Assembly: GCA_964575715.1 (NCBI GenBank)
Contig: CAZNSG010000211.1
Span: 1 to 20,723 of the forward strand
Direction of reading: 5' to 3'
DNA length: 20,723 bases
From: PNAI01 sp964575715
Lineage (GTDB): Bacteria > Pseudomonadota > Alphaproteobacteria > Rhizobiales > Xanthobacteraceae
In this document: piece after piece, positions 6,328 through 14,041 of the stretch
How the letters are laid out: every line of letters begins with the position of its first letter
Numbering within the stretch: the first letter of the stretch is position 1
Made by a program: the position numbers and the translations under genes
Notes under the pieces: generated by a model
What the model was told of the DNA's origin: nothing
Seen by the model: the letters and a program-made list of their open reading frames with translations, nothing else
The model's database searches: none

Positions 6328-8655
6328 TCAGCCCGCTCCCGCCCCCGCCCGCATCGCGCGCCATACGCGCGCGGGGGTGGCCGGCATCTCTATGTCGGTG
6401 ACGCCATAGTCTTGCAGCGCATCGACGATGGCGTTGACGATGGTCGGCGGCGCGCCGACGGTGCCGGATTCGCCCGCGCCCTTGACGCCGATTGGATTGC
6501 TGCGGCAGCGGTCGGGCAGTTCATGCAGATCGAACGAGGGCATGTCCTCGGCGCGCGGCATGCAATAATCCATGAACGAGCCCGACAGCGGCTGGCCCGA
6601 CTGCGGCTCGTATTCCATCTTTTCCAGCAGCGCTTGCCCGATGCCCATGGCGAGGCCGCCGTGGATTTGTCCCTCGAACAGCAGCGGGTTGATGATGATT
6701 CCGGAATCATCGACCGCGGTATAGCGGGCAAGCTCCACCTTGCCGGTGTCCGGATCGACCTCGACCTCGCAGATATGGCAGCCGTTGGCGAAATTCGGCC
6801 GCGCCGGCGTGAACGTGCCGACCGCTTCCAGGCCTAAGCCGAATTCCGCCGGCCAGCCGACCGGTGCGAACGAGCGCTTCACAAGATCAACGAGGCGGAT
6901 GGCCTTGTCGGTGCCGACGACAGTGAACTTGCCGTCGGCGAAGTCGATATCGCCGGCCGATGCCTCCAGCACGTGCGCGGCCATCTTCTTGGCCTTCTCG
7001 ATCACAACGTCAGCGGCATTCTTGAGCGCCGACCCGCCTATGGTCATGCTGCGCGAGCCATAGGTGCCGCGGCCGAACGCGACCTGATCGGTGTCGCCCT
7101 GGATCATGCGGATCGTAGAAAAATCCACGCCCAGCCATTCCGAGACCATCTGGGCATAGACGGTCTCGTGACCCTGGCCGTGACTGTGGGTGCCCGCGAT
7201 CACCGTGACCGTGGCGTTCTCGTCAAAGCGGATTTCCATACGATCGTTGAACGGCCCGCAGATCTCCATGAAATAGCACATGCCGCGGCCGCGCAGCTTG
7301 CCGTTCTTTTTGGAGTCCGAACGGCGCTGGGCGTAGCCTTTGAGATCGGCGGCATCGAGCGCCATGTCCATCACCGCTTCGTAATTGGCGCTGTCGTGCA
7401 CCAGCATGGTCGGCGTTTTATAGGGAACGGCGGCGGGCGTGATGTAATTGCGCCGGCGCAGTTCGGCGGGATCGATGTTCATTTCACGCGCTGCCGCGTC
7501 GACCAGCCGCTCCATCACGTAAATGGCTTCCGGTTTGCCGGCGCCGCGATAGGGGCCGGTTGGCGTGGTGTGGGTGTAGACGGCACGCAAGCTGATGTGT
7601 GCCGCGGGGATGGCATACACATTGGTATAGGCCATGGAGCCCAGGCCCGCCGGCACGCCGGCAGAGGCCGAGAGGTAAGCGCCTTGCGCATAGTCAGTGG
7701 ACACGCGCAGGCCGATGAATTTTCCGCCGGCATCGAGCGCGAGCGAAGCCTCGCTCACGCAATCGCGCCCGTGGGTATCGCTTAAAATCGCCTCGGCGCG
7801 CTCGGAGACCCATTGCACCGGACGGTTGATTTTTCGCGCTGCCCAGACCACCAGCGCGTCCTCGGGAAACACGCCGCCCTTCATGCCAAAGCCGCCGCCA
7901 ACGTCCGGAGAGACGACGCGGAAATTGACTTCGGGCTCGCGGAAGACGTAGCCGGCCAGCACCGCGCGCAATTTGTGTGGAACTTGCGAGGAGCTGTAGA
8001 GCGTGGAGCGGCCGCTCGCGGCATCGTGCTGGCCCAGCGAAGTGCGCGCCTCCAAGGAATTGGCGGAAAGCCGGTTGTTGACAACTTTAAGCGATACGAC
8101 GCGCGCGGCATTCTTGAACGTGGCGTCGGTTGTGGCCTTGTCGCCGCGCTCCATGGCAAACCAGATGTTGTTGGGCGCGCCCTCCCACACCAGCGGAGCG
8201 CCCGGTTTGGCGGCCTGGTCGGTGGCGATCGCGGCCGGCAATTGCTCGTAATCGATGCGGATCAATTCGGCGGCATCGCGCGCCTGATGCAGCGATCGAG
8301 CCACCACAAACGCCACTGCATCGCCGACGTGCCGCACGCGGTCCAGCACAAGGATCGGGTGCAGTCCCATGAACACGCGCAGCGGTCCGCCAAACGCGAT
8401 CGGCGGCGCACCGCAGGGAAGACTGCCGAGGTTTTCGGCCTTGACGTCGGCGCCGGTCAATATCAAGAGCGCGCCGGGTGCGGTCTTGGCCTTGGCGACA
8501 TCGATGGATTTGATCCGTGCATGGGCGTGCGGCGAGCGCACGACATAGCCGTAGGCCAGACCTGCCGGTGCAAAGTCATCCGTGTAGCGGCCGCTGCCCT
8601 TGAGGAAGCGCGGATCTTCGGTTCGCATCACCGGCTGTCCGATCCCGAATTTCAT
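6328..8655 (-). CDS. Xanthine dehydrogenase / CoxL-family molybdopterin-binding subunit (paralogue 1)
   Basis: Large subunit of a molybdenum hydroxylase, 775 residues, normal for CoxL/XdhB-type chains. Visible landmarks in order are the Ald_Xan_dh_C N-terminal region (RTEDPRFLKGSGRY, RSPHAHARI), GGGFGMK at 253-259, PYRGAGK at 368-374, GQGHET at 493-498, and GVKGAGESG at 723-731, whose Glu729 aligns with the catalytic base of the family. The loop PYRGAGK replaces the AYRCSFR of form I CO dehydrogenase, so CO oxidation is unlikely; an aldehyde or N-heterocycle is more plausible. GGGAGGA lies 6 nt before the ATG. FAD and 2Fe-2S subunit genes are missing from the neighbourhood. A mobile element is inserted 17 bp upstream of the start, and a paralogue diverges beyond it. 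Confidence 0.93.
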   Translation of the reverse strand: MKFGIGQPVMRTEDPRFLKGSGRYTDDFAPAGLAYGYVVRSPHAHARIKSIDVAKAKTAPGALLILTGADVKAENLGSLPCGAPPIAFGGPLRVFMGLHPILVLDRVRHVGDAVAFVVARSLHQARDAAELIRIDYEQLPAAIATDQAAKPGAPLVWEGAPNNIWFAMERGDKATTDATFKNAARVVSLKVVNNRLSANSLEARTSLGQHDAASGRSTLYSSSQVPHKLRAVLAGYVFREPEVNFRVVSPDVGGGFGMKGGVFPEDALVVWAARKINRPVQWVSERAEAILSDTHGRDCVSEASLALDAGGKFIGLRVSTDYAQGAYLSASAGVPAGLGSMAYTNVYAIPAAHISLRAVYTHTTPTGPYRGAGKPEAIYVMERLVDAAAREMNIDPAELRRRNYITPAAVPYKTPTMLVHDSANYEAVMDMALDAADLKGYAQRRSDSKKNGKLRGRGMCYFMEICGPFNDRMEIRFDENATVTVIAGTHSHGQGHETVYAQMVSEWLGVDFSTIRMIQGDTDQVAFGRGTYGSRSMTIGGSALKNAADVVIEKAKKMAAHVLEASAGDIDFADGKFTVVGTDKAIRLVDLVKRSFAPVGWPAEFGLGLEAVGTFTPARPNFANGCHICEVEVDPDTGKVELARYTAVDDSGIIINPLLFEGQIHGGLAMGIGQALLEKMEYEPQSGQPLSGSFMDYCMPRAEDMPSFDLHELPDRCRSNPIGVKGAGESGTVGAPPTIVNAIVDALQDYGVTDIEMPATPARVWRAMRAGAGAG

Positions 8656-8672
8656 TGTTTATCCTCCCAGGG

Positions 8673-8951
8673 CTAAGGTGTGCACACATCTTTTCGAGCC
8701 ATTTACTGAACAAGTATCTGTCATCCCCTCGCATATGATCGGACTTGCTCCGACCTCATCCTGAGGAGGGCGCGAAGCGCCCGTCTCGAAGGATGGCCGC
8801 GCGCTCGGAGCTTGGGGCCATGCTTCGAGACGCGCCCATCGCAGCCAAGTATACGCAGGCTGCGCCTGCTATGGGGCGCTCCTCAGCATGAGGTAGAGTG
8901 TATTCGTCCATTGGCTTGCCAGTACACGATGAAGATGTGTGCACACCTTAG
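8673..8951. mobile_element. MITE-like element, copy 2 (279 bp), with near-perfect 10-bp flanking duplication
   Basis: Perfect 20-bp terminal inverted repeats, CTAAGGTGTGCACACATCTT at 8673-8692 and its complement at 8932-8951, match copy 1 at 16 of 20 positions or better. Flanking direct repeats are CCTCCCAGGG (8663-8672) and CTTCCCAGGG (8952-8961), 9 of 10 identical. The core (8753-8894) shares the ACCTCATCCTGAGGAG...CTCCTCAGCATGAGGT block with copy 1 and carries an extra ~35 bp near 8838-8875. The left direct repeat contains the complement of the GGGAGG Shine-Dalgarno of the minus-strand CoxL-like gene, so the original upstream region of that gene was pushed about 289 bp away. Confidence 0.8.
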
Positions 8952-9142
8952 CTTCCCAGGGTTGCCCCGATGCGTATCGCCATCTGAGAATATCGAAGGG
9001 TGATGCGTCAACTGCCGTCGAATAAAGCGGACTTGAGGCAAGCAGGCTGTGCAGCCTATCATGGGGCGATCCCACCGGCGCCGTCGCGCGCGCCAATTGA
9101 TATCCCAGCGCAATAGTCAATCAGACCATAATCGAGGGTGAG

Positions 9143-11461
9143 ATGGGTGAATTCGCGATCGGTCAGTCGGTGTCACGGTTCGAGGATCCGCGGCTGCTTC
9201 GGGGCGGCGGCCGCTATGTGGACGACATCGTGCTGCCGGGGATGGCGTTCGGCTTCGTGCTGCGCTCGTCGCATGCGCATGCCCGCATCCGTTCCATCAA
9301 GACCGGCAAGGCGAAGGCCGCGCCGGGGGTGCTGGCGGTGCTGACCGGTGCGGACTGGCAGGCGTCCGGGTTCGGCGATCTGCCGGTACCGGGAGGAATG
9401 AAGCGTCGCGACGGCAGCGCCATGTACCGGCCGCCATATCCCGCGCTGGTCAAGGACCGCGTGCGCTGGGTTGGCGATTACGTTGCCTTTGTCGTGGCCG
9501 ACAGCCCGCATCAGGCGGCCGATGCCGCCGAACTGATCGAGGTTGACTACGAGCCGCTGCCTGCCGCGATCGGGACCGCCGATGCCGCCAAGCCGAAAGC
9601 GCCGCTGGTCTGGGACGACTGCAAGGACAATATTTGTTTCGTTCAGATTTTTGGCGATAAGGCCGCGACCGACGCCGCCTTTGCGCAGGCCGCTCATGTG
9701 GTCAAGCAACACCTCGTGATCAACCGCGTGACCACCGCATCGATGGAGCCGCGCGGATCAATCGGCGATTACAACGCCGCCGATCATCACTACACCATAT
9801 ACACCACGCTGCAGCGTGCGCATCCCTACCGTAACGAACTCGCCAAAAACGTGCTCAAGGTGCCTGAGCACAGGGTGCGCGTTGTCGCCGGCGACATTGG
9901 CGGCAGTTTTGGCATGAAATCGGCGGTCTACAACGAGGTGGCGCTGGTGCTGCTCGCCTCCAAGCTGGTCGGCCGGCCGGTGAAGTGGATGAGCACGCGC
10001 TCGGAAGCTTTCTTAAGCGACGCGCAGGCGCGCGACAACGTCGCTGATGCTGAGCTCGCGCTCGATAAGGATGGCAACTTCCTCGGGCTGCGCGTGTTTT
10101 CAACGGTCAACGCCGGCGCCTATCTGCAAACCGGCTTTCAGGCCTACACCGCCAACCTCGGCACGCTCGCCGGCGTCTACCGCACGCCCGCCATGTATGT
10201 GGAATCGACGGCCGTTTTCACCCACACCCATCCGTGCCGGCCCTATCGCGGCAACGGGCGGCCGGAAGCCGCCTATGTGATCGAGCGTATGGTCGATCTC
10301 GCCGCCGCCGAACTGAAGATGAGCCCCACTGAAATCCGGCGGAAGAACTACATCGCGCCGCAGGCAATGCCCTTCAAGACCGGCCTCACCTTCACCTACG
10401 ACTGCGGCGAGTTCGAGAAGAACATGGACATGGCGCTCAAGCTCGCCGACGTCGGAGGTTTCGAGACGCGGAAAAAAGACTCGCGCAAGCGCGGCAAGCT
10501 GCGAGGGTTTGGCATTTCCAACACCATCGAGCGCGCGGCCGCGGCGGGCATCGAGGGGGCCGAAATCCGCTTCGACCGTTCGGGCACGGTCACGATCCTT
10601 TCCGGCAGCATCAATCAGGGCCAGGGCCACGAGACCGTGTTCAAGCAGATCGTCGCCGACCGGTTTGGCATTCATCCGAACGACATCGAGTATCTGCAGG
10701 GCGACACCGACAAGGTATTCTTCGGCGAAGGCACCGGCGGTTCGCGCTCGGCCACCATGTCGGGTTCGGCCTTCCACAACGCCTCCGAGAAGATCATCGC
10801 CAAGGCCAAGGCGATCGCCGCGCACAACCTCAAGGTCGAGGCCGCGTACGTCAATTTTGCCGAAGGCATTTTCTCCAGTGCCAAGACCAATCAGACCATC
10901 AGCATCAAGGAGGTCGCAGAGGCCGCGGTGAATCCGGCGAAACTGCCGAACAGCATGGAGCCCGGCCTCAACGCCAACGCGGTGTACACCGCGCATGTCG
11001 AGAATTTTCCCAACGGCTGCCACATCTGCGAGCTTGAGATCGACCGGGACACCGGAGCGGTGGAGATCGTGCGCTACAGCGTGGTCGACGATGTCGGCAC
11101 CGTGCTCAATCCGCTGCTTCTGCACGGCCAGATCGTCGGCGGCATCGCGCAAGGCGTCGGCCAAATCCTGATGGAGGACATTCGTTTCGACAGCGCGGGC
11201 CAGTTGCTGACCGGCTCGTTCATGGACTACGCCATGCCGCGCGCCGCCGATCTTTGCGCCGTGCAAGTCAAGAGCAATCCGGTGCCGACCAAGACCAATC
11301 CGCTTGGCGTGAAGGGCGCAGGCGAGGCCGGCTGCGTCGGCGCGCTGCCGGCGGTGGCCAATGCGCTGGTGGATGCGCTGGCTGAATTCGGTGTGCGGCA
11401 TATCGAGATGCCGGCGACGCCGGAACGCGTCTGGCGCGCGATGGGTAATGGAAGCGCTTGA
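9143..11461 (+). CDS. Xanthine dehydrogenase / CoxL-family molybdopterin-binding subunit (paralogue 2)
   Basis: Paralogue of the gene at 6328-8655, 772 residues, and alignable with it almost end to end. Landmarks are FEDPRLLRGGGRY near 13-25, GGSFGMK at 253-259 (Ser replaces a Gly of the usual GGGFG), PYRGNGR at 367-373, GQGHET at 493-498, and GVKGAGEAG at 722-730 with the putative catalytic Glu728. As in the partner, the CO-dehydrogenase AYRCSFR loop is absent. The ATG at 9143 has GAGGGTGAG directly upstream. It diverges from the first paralogue, with a mobile element between them. No FAD-binding or iron-sulfur subunit follows: the next gene is a toxin-antitoxin module. Electrons would have to leave through subunits encoded elsewhere. 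Substrate unknown. Confidence 0.93.
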   Translation: MGEFAIGQSVSRFEDPRLLRGGGRYVDDIVLPGMAFGFVLRSSHAHARIRSIKTGKAKAAPGVLAVLTGADWQASGFGDLPVPGGMKRRDGSAMYRPPYPALVKDRVRWVGDYVAFVVADSPHQAADAAELIEVDYEPLPAAIGTADAAKPKAPLVWDDCKDNICFVQIFGDKAATDAAFAQAAHVVKQHLVINRVTTASMEPRGSIGDYNAADHHYTIYTTLQRAHPYRNELAKNVLKVPEHRVRVVAGDIGGSFGMKSAVYNEVALVLLASKLVGRPVKWMSTRSEAFLSDAQARDNVADAELALDKDGNFLGLRVFSTVNAGAYLQTGFQAYTANLGTLAGVYRTPAMYVESTAVFTHTHPCRPYRGNGRPEAAYVIERMVDLAAAELKMSPTEIRRKNYIAPQAMPFKTGLTFTYDCGEFEKNMDMALKLADVGGFETRKKDSRKRGKLRGFGISNTIERAAAAGIEGAEIRFDRSGTVTILSGSINQGQGHETVFKQIVADRFGIHPNDIEYLQGDTDKVFFGEGTGGSRSATMSGSAFHNASEKIIAKAKAIAAHNLKVEAAYVNFAEGIFSSAKTNQTISIKEVAEAAVNPAKLPNSMEPGLNANAVYTAHVENFPNGCHICELEIDRDTGAVEIVRYSVVDDVGTVLNPLLLHGQIVGGIAQGVGQILMEDIRFDSAGQLLTGSFMDYAMPRAADLCAVQVKSNPVPTKTNPLGVKGAGEAGCVGALPAVANALVDALAEFGVRHIEMPATPERVWRAMGNGSA

Positions 11462-11468
11462 GAAGGCT

Positions 11469-11490
11469 TGGCTCCCCGGGCCGGGCTGCC
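11469..11490. repeat. Left copy of a 22-bp direct repeat bracketing higBA
   Basis: TGGCTCCCCGGGCCG, two variable bases, then CTGCC, starts 8 bp after the stop of the CoxL-like gene. The same string recurs at 12343-12364, 874 bp away, with 20 of 22 positions equal. The pair encloses exactly the higBA module. It may mark an insertion or an attachment site. Confidence 0.55.
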
Positions 11491-11597
11491 ACGAGTGAAT
11501 GATTCAAAGACTTATGGTGACGAATTGCCCTATAAGCGCATTGAAACTAAAGACTTTTTGGGGAATTTAAAGTGACTGACTTTTATGGAGCCAATGC

Positions 11598-11647
11598 GTA
11601 TCAATGAGTGATACGCGAGACTTGACTTTCGTATCATTCATTGATAC
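11598..11647 (+). promoter_or_regulatory. Dual higBA operators with candidate promoter between them
   Basis: Two 17-bp sites of form GTATCA-N5-TGATAC or close variants, GTATCAATGAGTGATAC at 11598-11614 and GTATCATTCATTGATAC at 11631-11647, are 33 bp apart (three helical turns, same face). TTGACT at 11622-11627 lies between them and could be a -35 box. A -10 would then fall inside the second site (around 11643-11650), so a bound repressor would block it. Transcription would begin about at the higB ATG (11656), giving a leaderless message, which fits the lack of a Shine-Dalgarno. Autorepression by HigA is known for the family; the sites as HigA operators are inferred. Confidence 0.65.
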
Positions 11648-11655
11648 TTCTCGCA

Positions 11656-11940
11656 ATGATTAAGAGCTTTAAAAGCAAAGTAACTGAGACCGTCTTTTCG
11701 GGGAAATGCCCAAAAGGATTCCCGGCGAATATCGTCAAGACCGCGCGACGGAAGCTCGAAATGGTCAACGCCGCGATTCAGCTTGAAGACTTAAAGGCCC
11801 CGCCCGGCAACCGGCTGGAACCATTGGAAAGAGATCGAAAAGGACAACACTCAATCCGGATCAATGACCAATATCGCGTCTGCTTCACATGGACAACGGA
11901 CGGCCCAATAGACGTTGAAATCGTCGATTACCACAACTGA
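11656..11940 (+). CDS. higB: HigB-family toxin (RelE superfamily mRNA interferase)
   Basis: Toxin of 94 residues, the usual HigB length. The HigB/RelE pattern is clear: MIKSFKSKVTETVF at the start, the KTARRKLEMVNAA helix, then LKAPPGNRLEPLERDRKGQHSIRIN and the closing strand YRVCFTWTTDGPIDVEIVDYHN. Family members cut mRNA on the translating ribosome and are held inactive by HigA. The ATG at 11656 was preferred to an in-frame TTG at 11641, because the latter lies inside the second operator. No Shine-Dalgarno is seen. The toxin gene comes first, as is typical of hig loci, and the antitoxin begins 17 bp after its stop. The module is visibly more AT-rich than the CoxL gene before it, suggesting separate acquisition. 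Confidence 0.92.
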   Translation: MIKSFKSKVTETVFSGKCPKGFPANIVKTARRKLEMVNAAIQLEDLKAPPGNRLEPLERDRKGQHSIRINDQYRVCFTWTTDGPIDVEIVDYHN

Positions 11941-11957
11941 GACAGAGGAACAGAACA

Positions 11958-12266
11958 ATGAAAAGGCTCGCACCCATGCACCCCGGCGAAGTTCTCCGCG
12001 AAGAGTTCCTCCTCCCGCTAGGGCTCAAGCCCTATAGCGCAGCGAAGAGGCTCGGCGTTCCGCGGACCCGGATTGAGCGCATTGCGGCTGAAAAGATTGG
12101 GATCACAGCGGACACAGCGCTTCGTCTTGCCAAGCTGTTCGGCACGTCCGCCGAATTCTGGCTCAATCTGCAGAGCCGCTATGATATGCTGACGGCACAA
12201 AAAGAAATCGGCCGTGAGTTGAACAAGATCAAGCCTGCGATCGACGCAGCGCACGCTGCGGCTTGA
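11958..12266 (+). CDS. higA: HigA-family antitoxin (XRE-type helix-turn-helix, VapI/HigA group)
   Basis: Antitoxin of 102 residues. It starts with the hallmark MHPGEVLREEFLLPLGL (residues 7-23), followed by the helix-turn-helix (SAAKRLGVPRTRIERIAAEK, then ITADTALRLAKLFGTSAEFWLNLQSRYD). Members bind their toxin and repress the operon at palindromic sites, here probably those at 11598-11647. AGAGGA lies 8 nt before the ATG. Met7 is a possible alternative start, but the Shine-Dalgarno favours the first ATG. The C-terminal alanine-rich tail (AIDAAHAAA) is typical flexible antitoxin sequence. Confidence 0.92.
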   Translation: MKRLAPMHPGEVLREEFLLPLGLKPYSAAKRLGVPRTRIERIAAEKIGITADTALRLAKLFGTSAEFWLNLQSRYDMLTAQKEIGRELNKIKPAIDAAHAAA

Positions 12267-12342
12267 TTGACGACCTCGCCTAGCCGCAAGGTTTGTCACC
12301 TTGGTAAAAAAACGATGCAATATTAAAGCGCGAAAGCAAGGG

Positions 12343-12364
12343 TGGCTCCCCGGGCCGATCTGCC
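12343..12364. repeat. Right copy of the 22-bp direct repeat bracketing higBA
   Basis: Matches 11469-11490 at 20 of 22 bases. It lies between higA and the first phage-type gene, so it could also mark the left edge of the prophage-like block. The rest of 12267-12476 shows no gene, only an A-rich run at 12306-12312. Confidence 0.55.
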
Positions 12365-12476
12365 CCGGGCGCATAGTACCAACGGGTTAGACTGTCAAAC
12401 CGGCCTAACGGCACACATTGTTACCAAAAGCATTTCGGGCGCAGTAGCAAACCGCCCGGCGTTGCCGCCCCCCAAA

Positions 12477-12752
12477 ATGCGAAGCCCCGCGTCGGTTGCA
12501 GCCGAGCGCGGAGCAAATCGCAAAACAGAAAAACAGTCGCACGCGAAGAATACGAAAAACCGAAAGCCGGCGCAAGCGCCTGAGCGTCATTCCTTCGCCC
12601 TTACCCACGGTCGCGAGACGGCCGGTTACATCGAACAAGAGGGCAAATCCTTCGCGGCGAAATCGGTACACGGCCACCGTCCCCTTGGCACGTTCAAGAC
12701 ATTGAAGGCGGCCTGCGAAGCGATCAGCGCGGCGTATGGGGGCGACCGATGA
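12477..12752 (+). CDS. Small phage-type protein of unknown function
   Basis: Predicted protein of 91 residues. The first ~40 are lysine/arginine-rich and low in complexity. The last ~50 (ETAGYIEQEGKSFAAKSV, then PLGTFKTLKAACEAISAA) form a compact strand-strand-helix pattern seen in small hypothetical proteins near phage replication genes. The start is uncertain: ATG at 12477 has no good Shine-Dalgarno, and the frame is open upstream to 12342, where it is low-quality sequence. Its stop overlaps the next start by 4 bp (ATGA), good evidence that it is translated and coupled to the replication-like gene. No function can be assigned. Confidence 0.55.
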   Translation: MRSPASVAAERGANRKTEKQSHAKNTKNRKPAQAPERHSFALTHGRETAGYIEQEGKSFAAKSVHGHRPLGTFKTLKAACEAISAAYGGDR

Positions 12753-13633
12753 GCGCGCCGCTGATCGCCAGCGACGAGTTGCAGCGCCTAGTCGCCCGCC
12801 AGCGCGCCGAGCGGCCGGAATACGACAACGCACCGATGCACCTGCCCGCCATGGCCGGCGCCAGCAAGGGCGGCAGGCCGATCAGGTGCAAGAACCGGAA
12901 CGAGCAATGGCACTGTGAGGCGTATCGCGACGCCGCCGAGATGCGGAAGCGCCACCAGGGCCAAGCCCAGGAGATCAATGCGGCGCTCGCCGAGGCGCTT
13001 GCGGAAGGGCCGGATTGGGCGCGCTGCCATCGCGGGTCGCTGTTCATGGACCCGCCCAAGAACAACCTCGACCGCAATTACATCGCCCGCATTTGGTTCG
13101 TGGCGCAGATGATCGAGCGCAAGTCGTGGGCCTGCAAAAAGAAGGGCAAGCACGGCGGCACGCTCGGCGCTGTGGCGATCGAGTTGCTGCGCACGTTGCT
13201 GTTCATCATCAAGAAACAGAACGGCAAGCTGTACCCGTCCTATGAGGCGCTGGCGATGCTCACCCGCAAGAGCCGGCAGGCAATCATCACGGCGATGCAG
13301 GTGCTAGAGCGCATGGGCTTCGTCACGGCCCACAGGCGGGTCAAAAGGGTGATGACGCCGCTCGGGCCTAAGCTGGTCCAGGACAGCAACGCCTATGAGT
13401 TCCACCTGCCAATGCGCGGCCTCGGCAAGCTCGCAATGTCAATCTTCTGCCGACCATCATCAGAGTACAGCAAATCGGCTGCAAGAAGTCTTGATAGACA
13501 ACAGCAGGATGAAAGCAGAGCGACCATCATCGATCGAGACCGTGGAGAGGCCCCAAAGGGGCAACCGACAAAGGAAGCAGATCGCTGGTGGCTGCATGAT
13601 CCCCTGCCAACGGGCAACGGAGGGTGGCGATAG
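12749..13633 (+). CDS. Winged-helix protein, probable phage/plasmid-type replication or regulatory protein
   Basis: Protein of 294 residues. A winged-helix DNA-binding region is visible at about 144-200: an ELLRTLLFIIKKQNGKLYPS helix and strand, then YEALAMLTRKSRQAIITAMQVLERMGFVTAHRR, the layout of helix_turn_helix domains in phage and plasmid replication initiators. The N-terminal ~100 residues are basic and rich in Arg/Gln with no motif recognised; the C-terminal ~70 look disordered. The start overlaps the previous gene's stop, and HNH follows two bases after its stop, so these genes form a tightly packed early operon leading into the packaging genes. Replication is the best guess from architecture and position; a transcriptional regulator is the alternative. 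Confidence 0.65.
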   Translation: MSAPLIASDELQRLVARQRAERPEYDNAPMHLPAMAGASKGGRPIRCKNRNEQWHCEAYRDAAEMRKRHQGQAQEINAALAEALAEGPDWARCHRGSLFMDPPKNNLDRNYIARIWFVAQMIERKSWACKKKGKHGGTLGAVAIELLRTLLFIIKKQNGKLYPSYEALAMLTRKSRQAIITAMQVLERMGFVTAHRRVKRVMTPLGPKLVQDSNAYEFHLPMRGLGKLAMSIFCRPSSEYSKSAARSLDRQQQDESRATIIDRDRGEAPKGQPTKEADRWWLHDPLPTGNGGWR

Positions 13634-13634
13634 G

Positions 13635-13937
13635 ATGAGCGACAGCTACTACAAGTCCGAACACTGGCGACGATTGAGGGCGGCAAGGCTCAAGCTCGAC
13701 AATGGCATGTGTGTGGTGGCCGGCTGCGGGCAACGCGCCGTCGTGGTTGACCACATCAAGCGCAGGCGTGACGGCGGTGCCGACACGATCAACAACGTGC
13801 GCTCGCTCTGCCGGCGGCACGACAACCAGGTGAAAGAAGGCTCGGACGGCAAGCGCAAGAGCGGTGGCAAGCTGACGGCGATCGGCTGCGATGCGCAAGG
13901 GCGTCCGCACGATCCCGGCCACTGGTGGAACGCATGA
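13635..13937 (+). CDS. HNH endonuclease (phage packaging-associated)
   Basis: Protein of 100 residues with a complete HNH signature: zinc cysteines Cys26 and Cys31 (CVVAGC), the catalytic pair Asp39-His40 (VVVDHIKRRRDGG), Asn54 (TINNVRSLC), and the second zinc pair Cys59/His62 (CRRH). In HK97-type phages an HNH protein next to the terminase assists cleavage of DNA at the cos site during packaging. The ATG at 13635 comes straight after the previous stop (TAGGATG) and gives a full N-terminus (SDSYYKSEHWRRLR, typical of this group); the longer frame from 13395 overlaps the upstream gene. The small frame at 13934 overlaps its stop by 4 bp. Confidence 0.9.
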   Translation: MSDSYYKSEHWRRLRAARLKLDNGMCVVAGCGQRAVVVDHIKRRRDGGADTINNVRSLCRRHDNQVKEGSDGKRKSGGKLTAIGCDAQGRPHDPGHWWNA

Positions 13938-14041
13938 CCGTGGCACTTGAAAAAATCTCTCAGGCCTGGGGGCTACGGATCGTGGGGGGTCGCCGCCTAG
14001 AGTTAGTTTTGCTCGATTTTGCGGGGACTTGGCATGGGTGA
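13934..14041 (+). CDS. 35-residue overlapping open frame between HNH and terminase
   Basis: A short frame (MTVALEKISQAWGLRIVGGR, continuing to WHG) begins in the ATGA overlap with the HNH stop and ends in a TGA 8 bp inside the terminase gene. Both overlaps suit translational coupling, so it may be a coupling peptide that carries ribosomes to the terminase start. It also sits where a small terminase gene would normally be, but at 35 residues it cannot be one. The DNA is unusually G-rich (13967-13989), so the frame may instead be an accident in a cos-like region. Confidence 0.3.
   Translation: MTVALEKISQAWGLRIVGGRRLELVLLDFAGTWHG

Noticed and set aside
10100..11401. Minus-strand frame of 433 codons
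   Set aside because: Mirror of the second CoxL-like gene, whose motifs are intact; the reverse product has no recognisable domain.
6328..11461. Carbon monoxide dehydrogenase (coxL)
   Set aside because: Neither gene has the AYRCSFR active-site loop of form I CODH, and coxS/coxM are absent.
11469..11490. tRNA 3' end as a phage attachment site
   Set aside because: The string ends like a reversed acceptor (TGGCTCC) but has no T-loop (TTCGANNC) next to it, so a tRNA origin is not supported.
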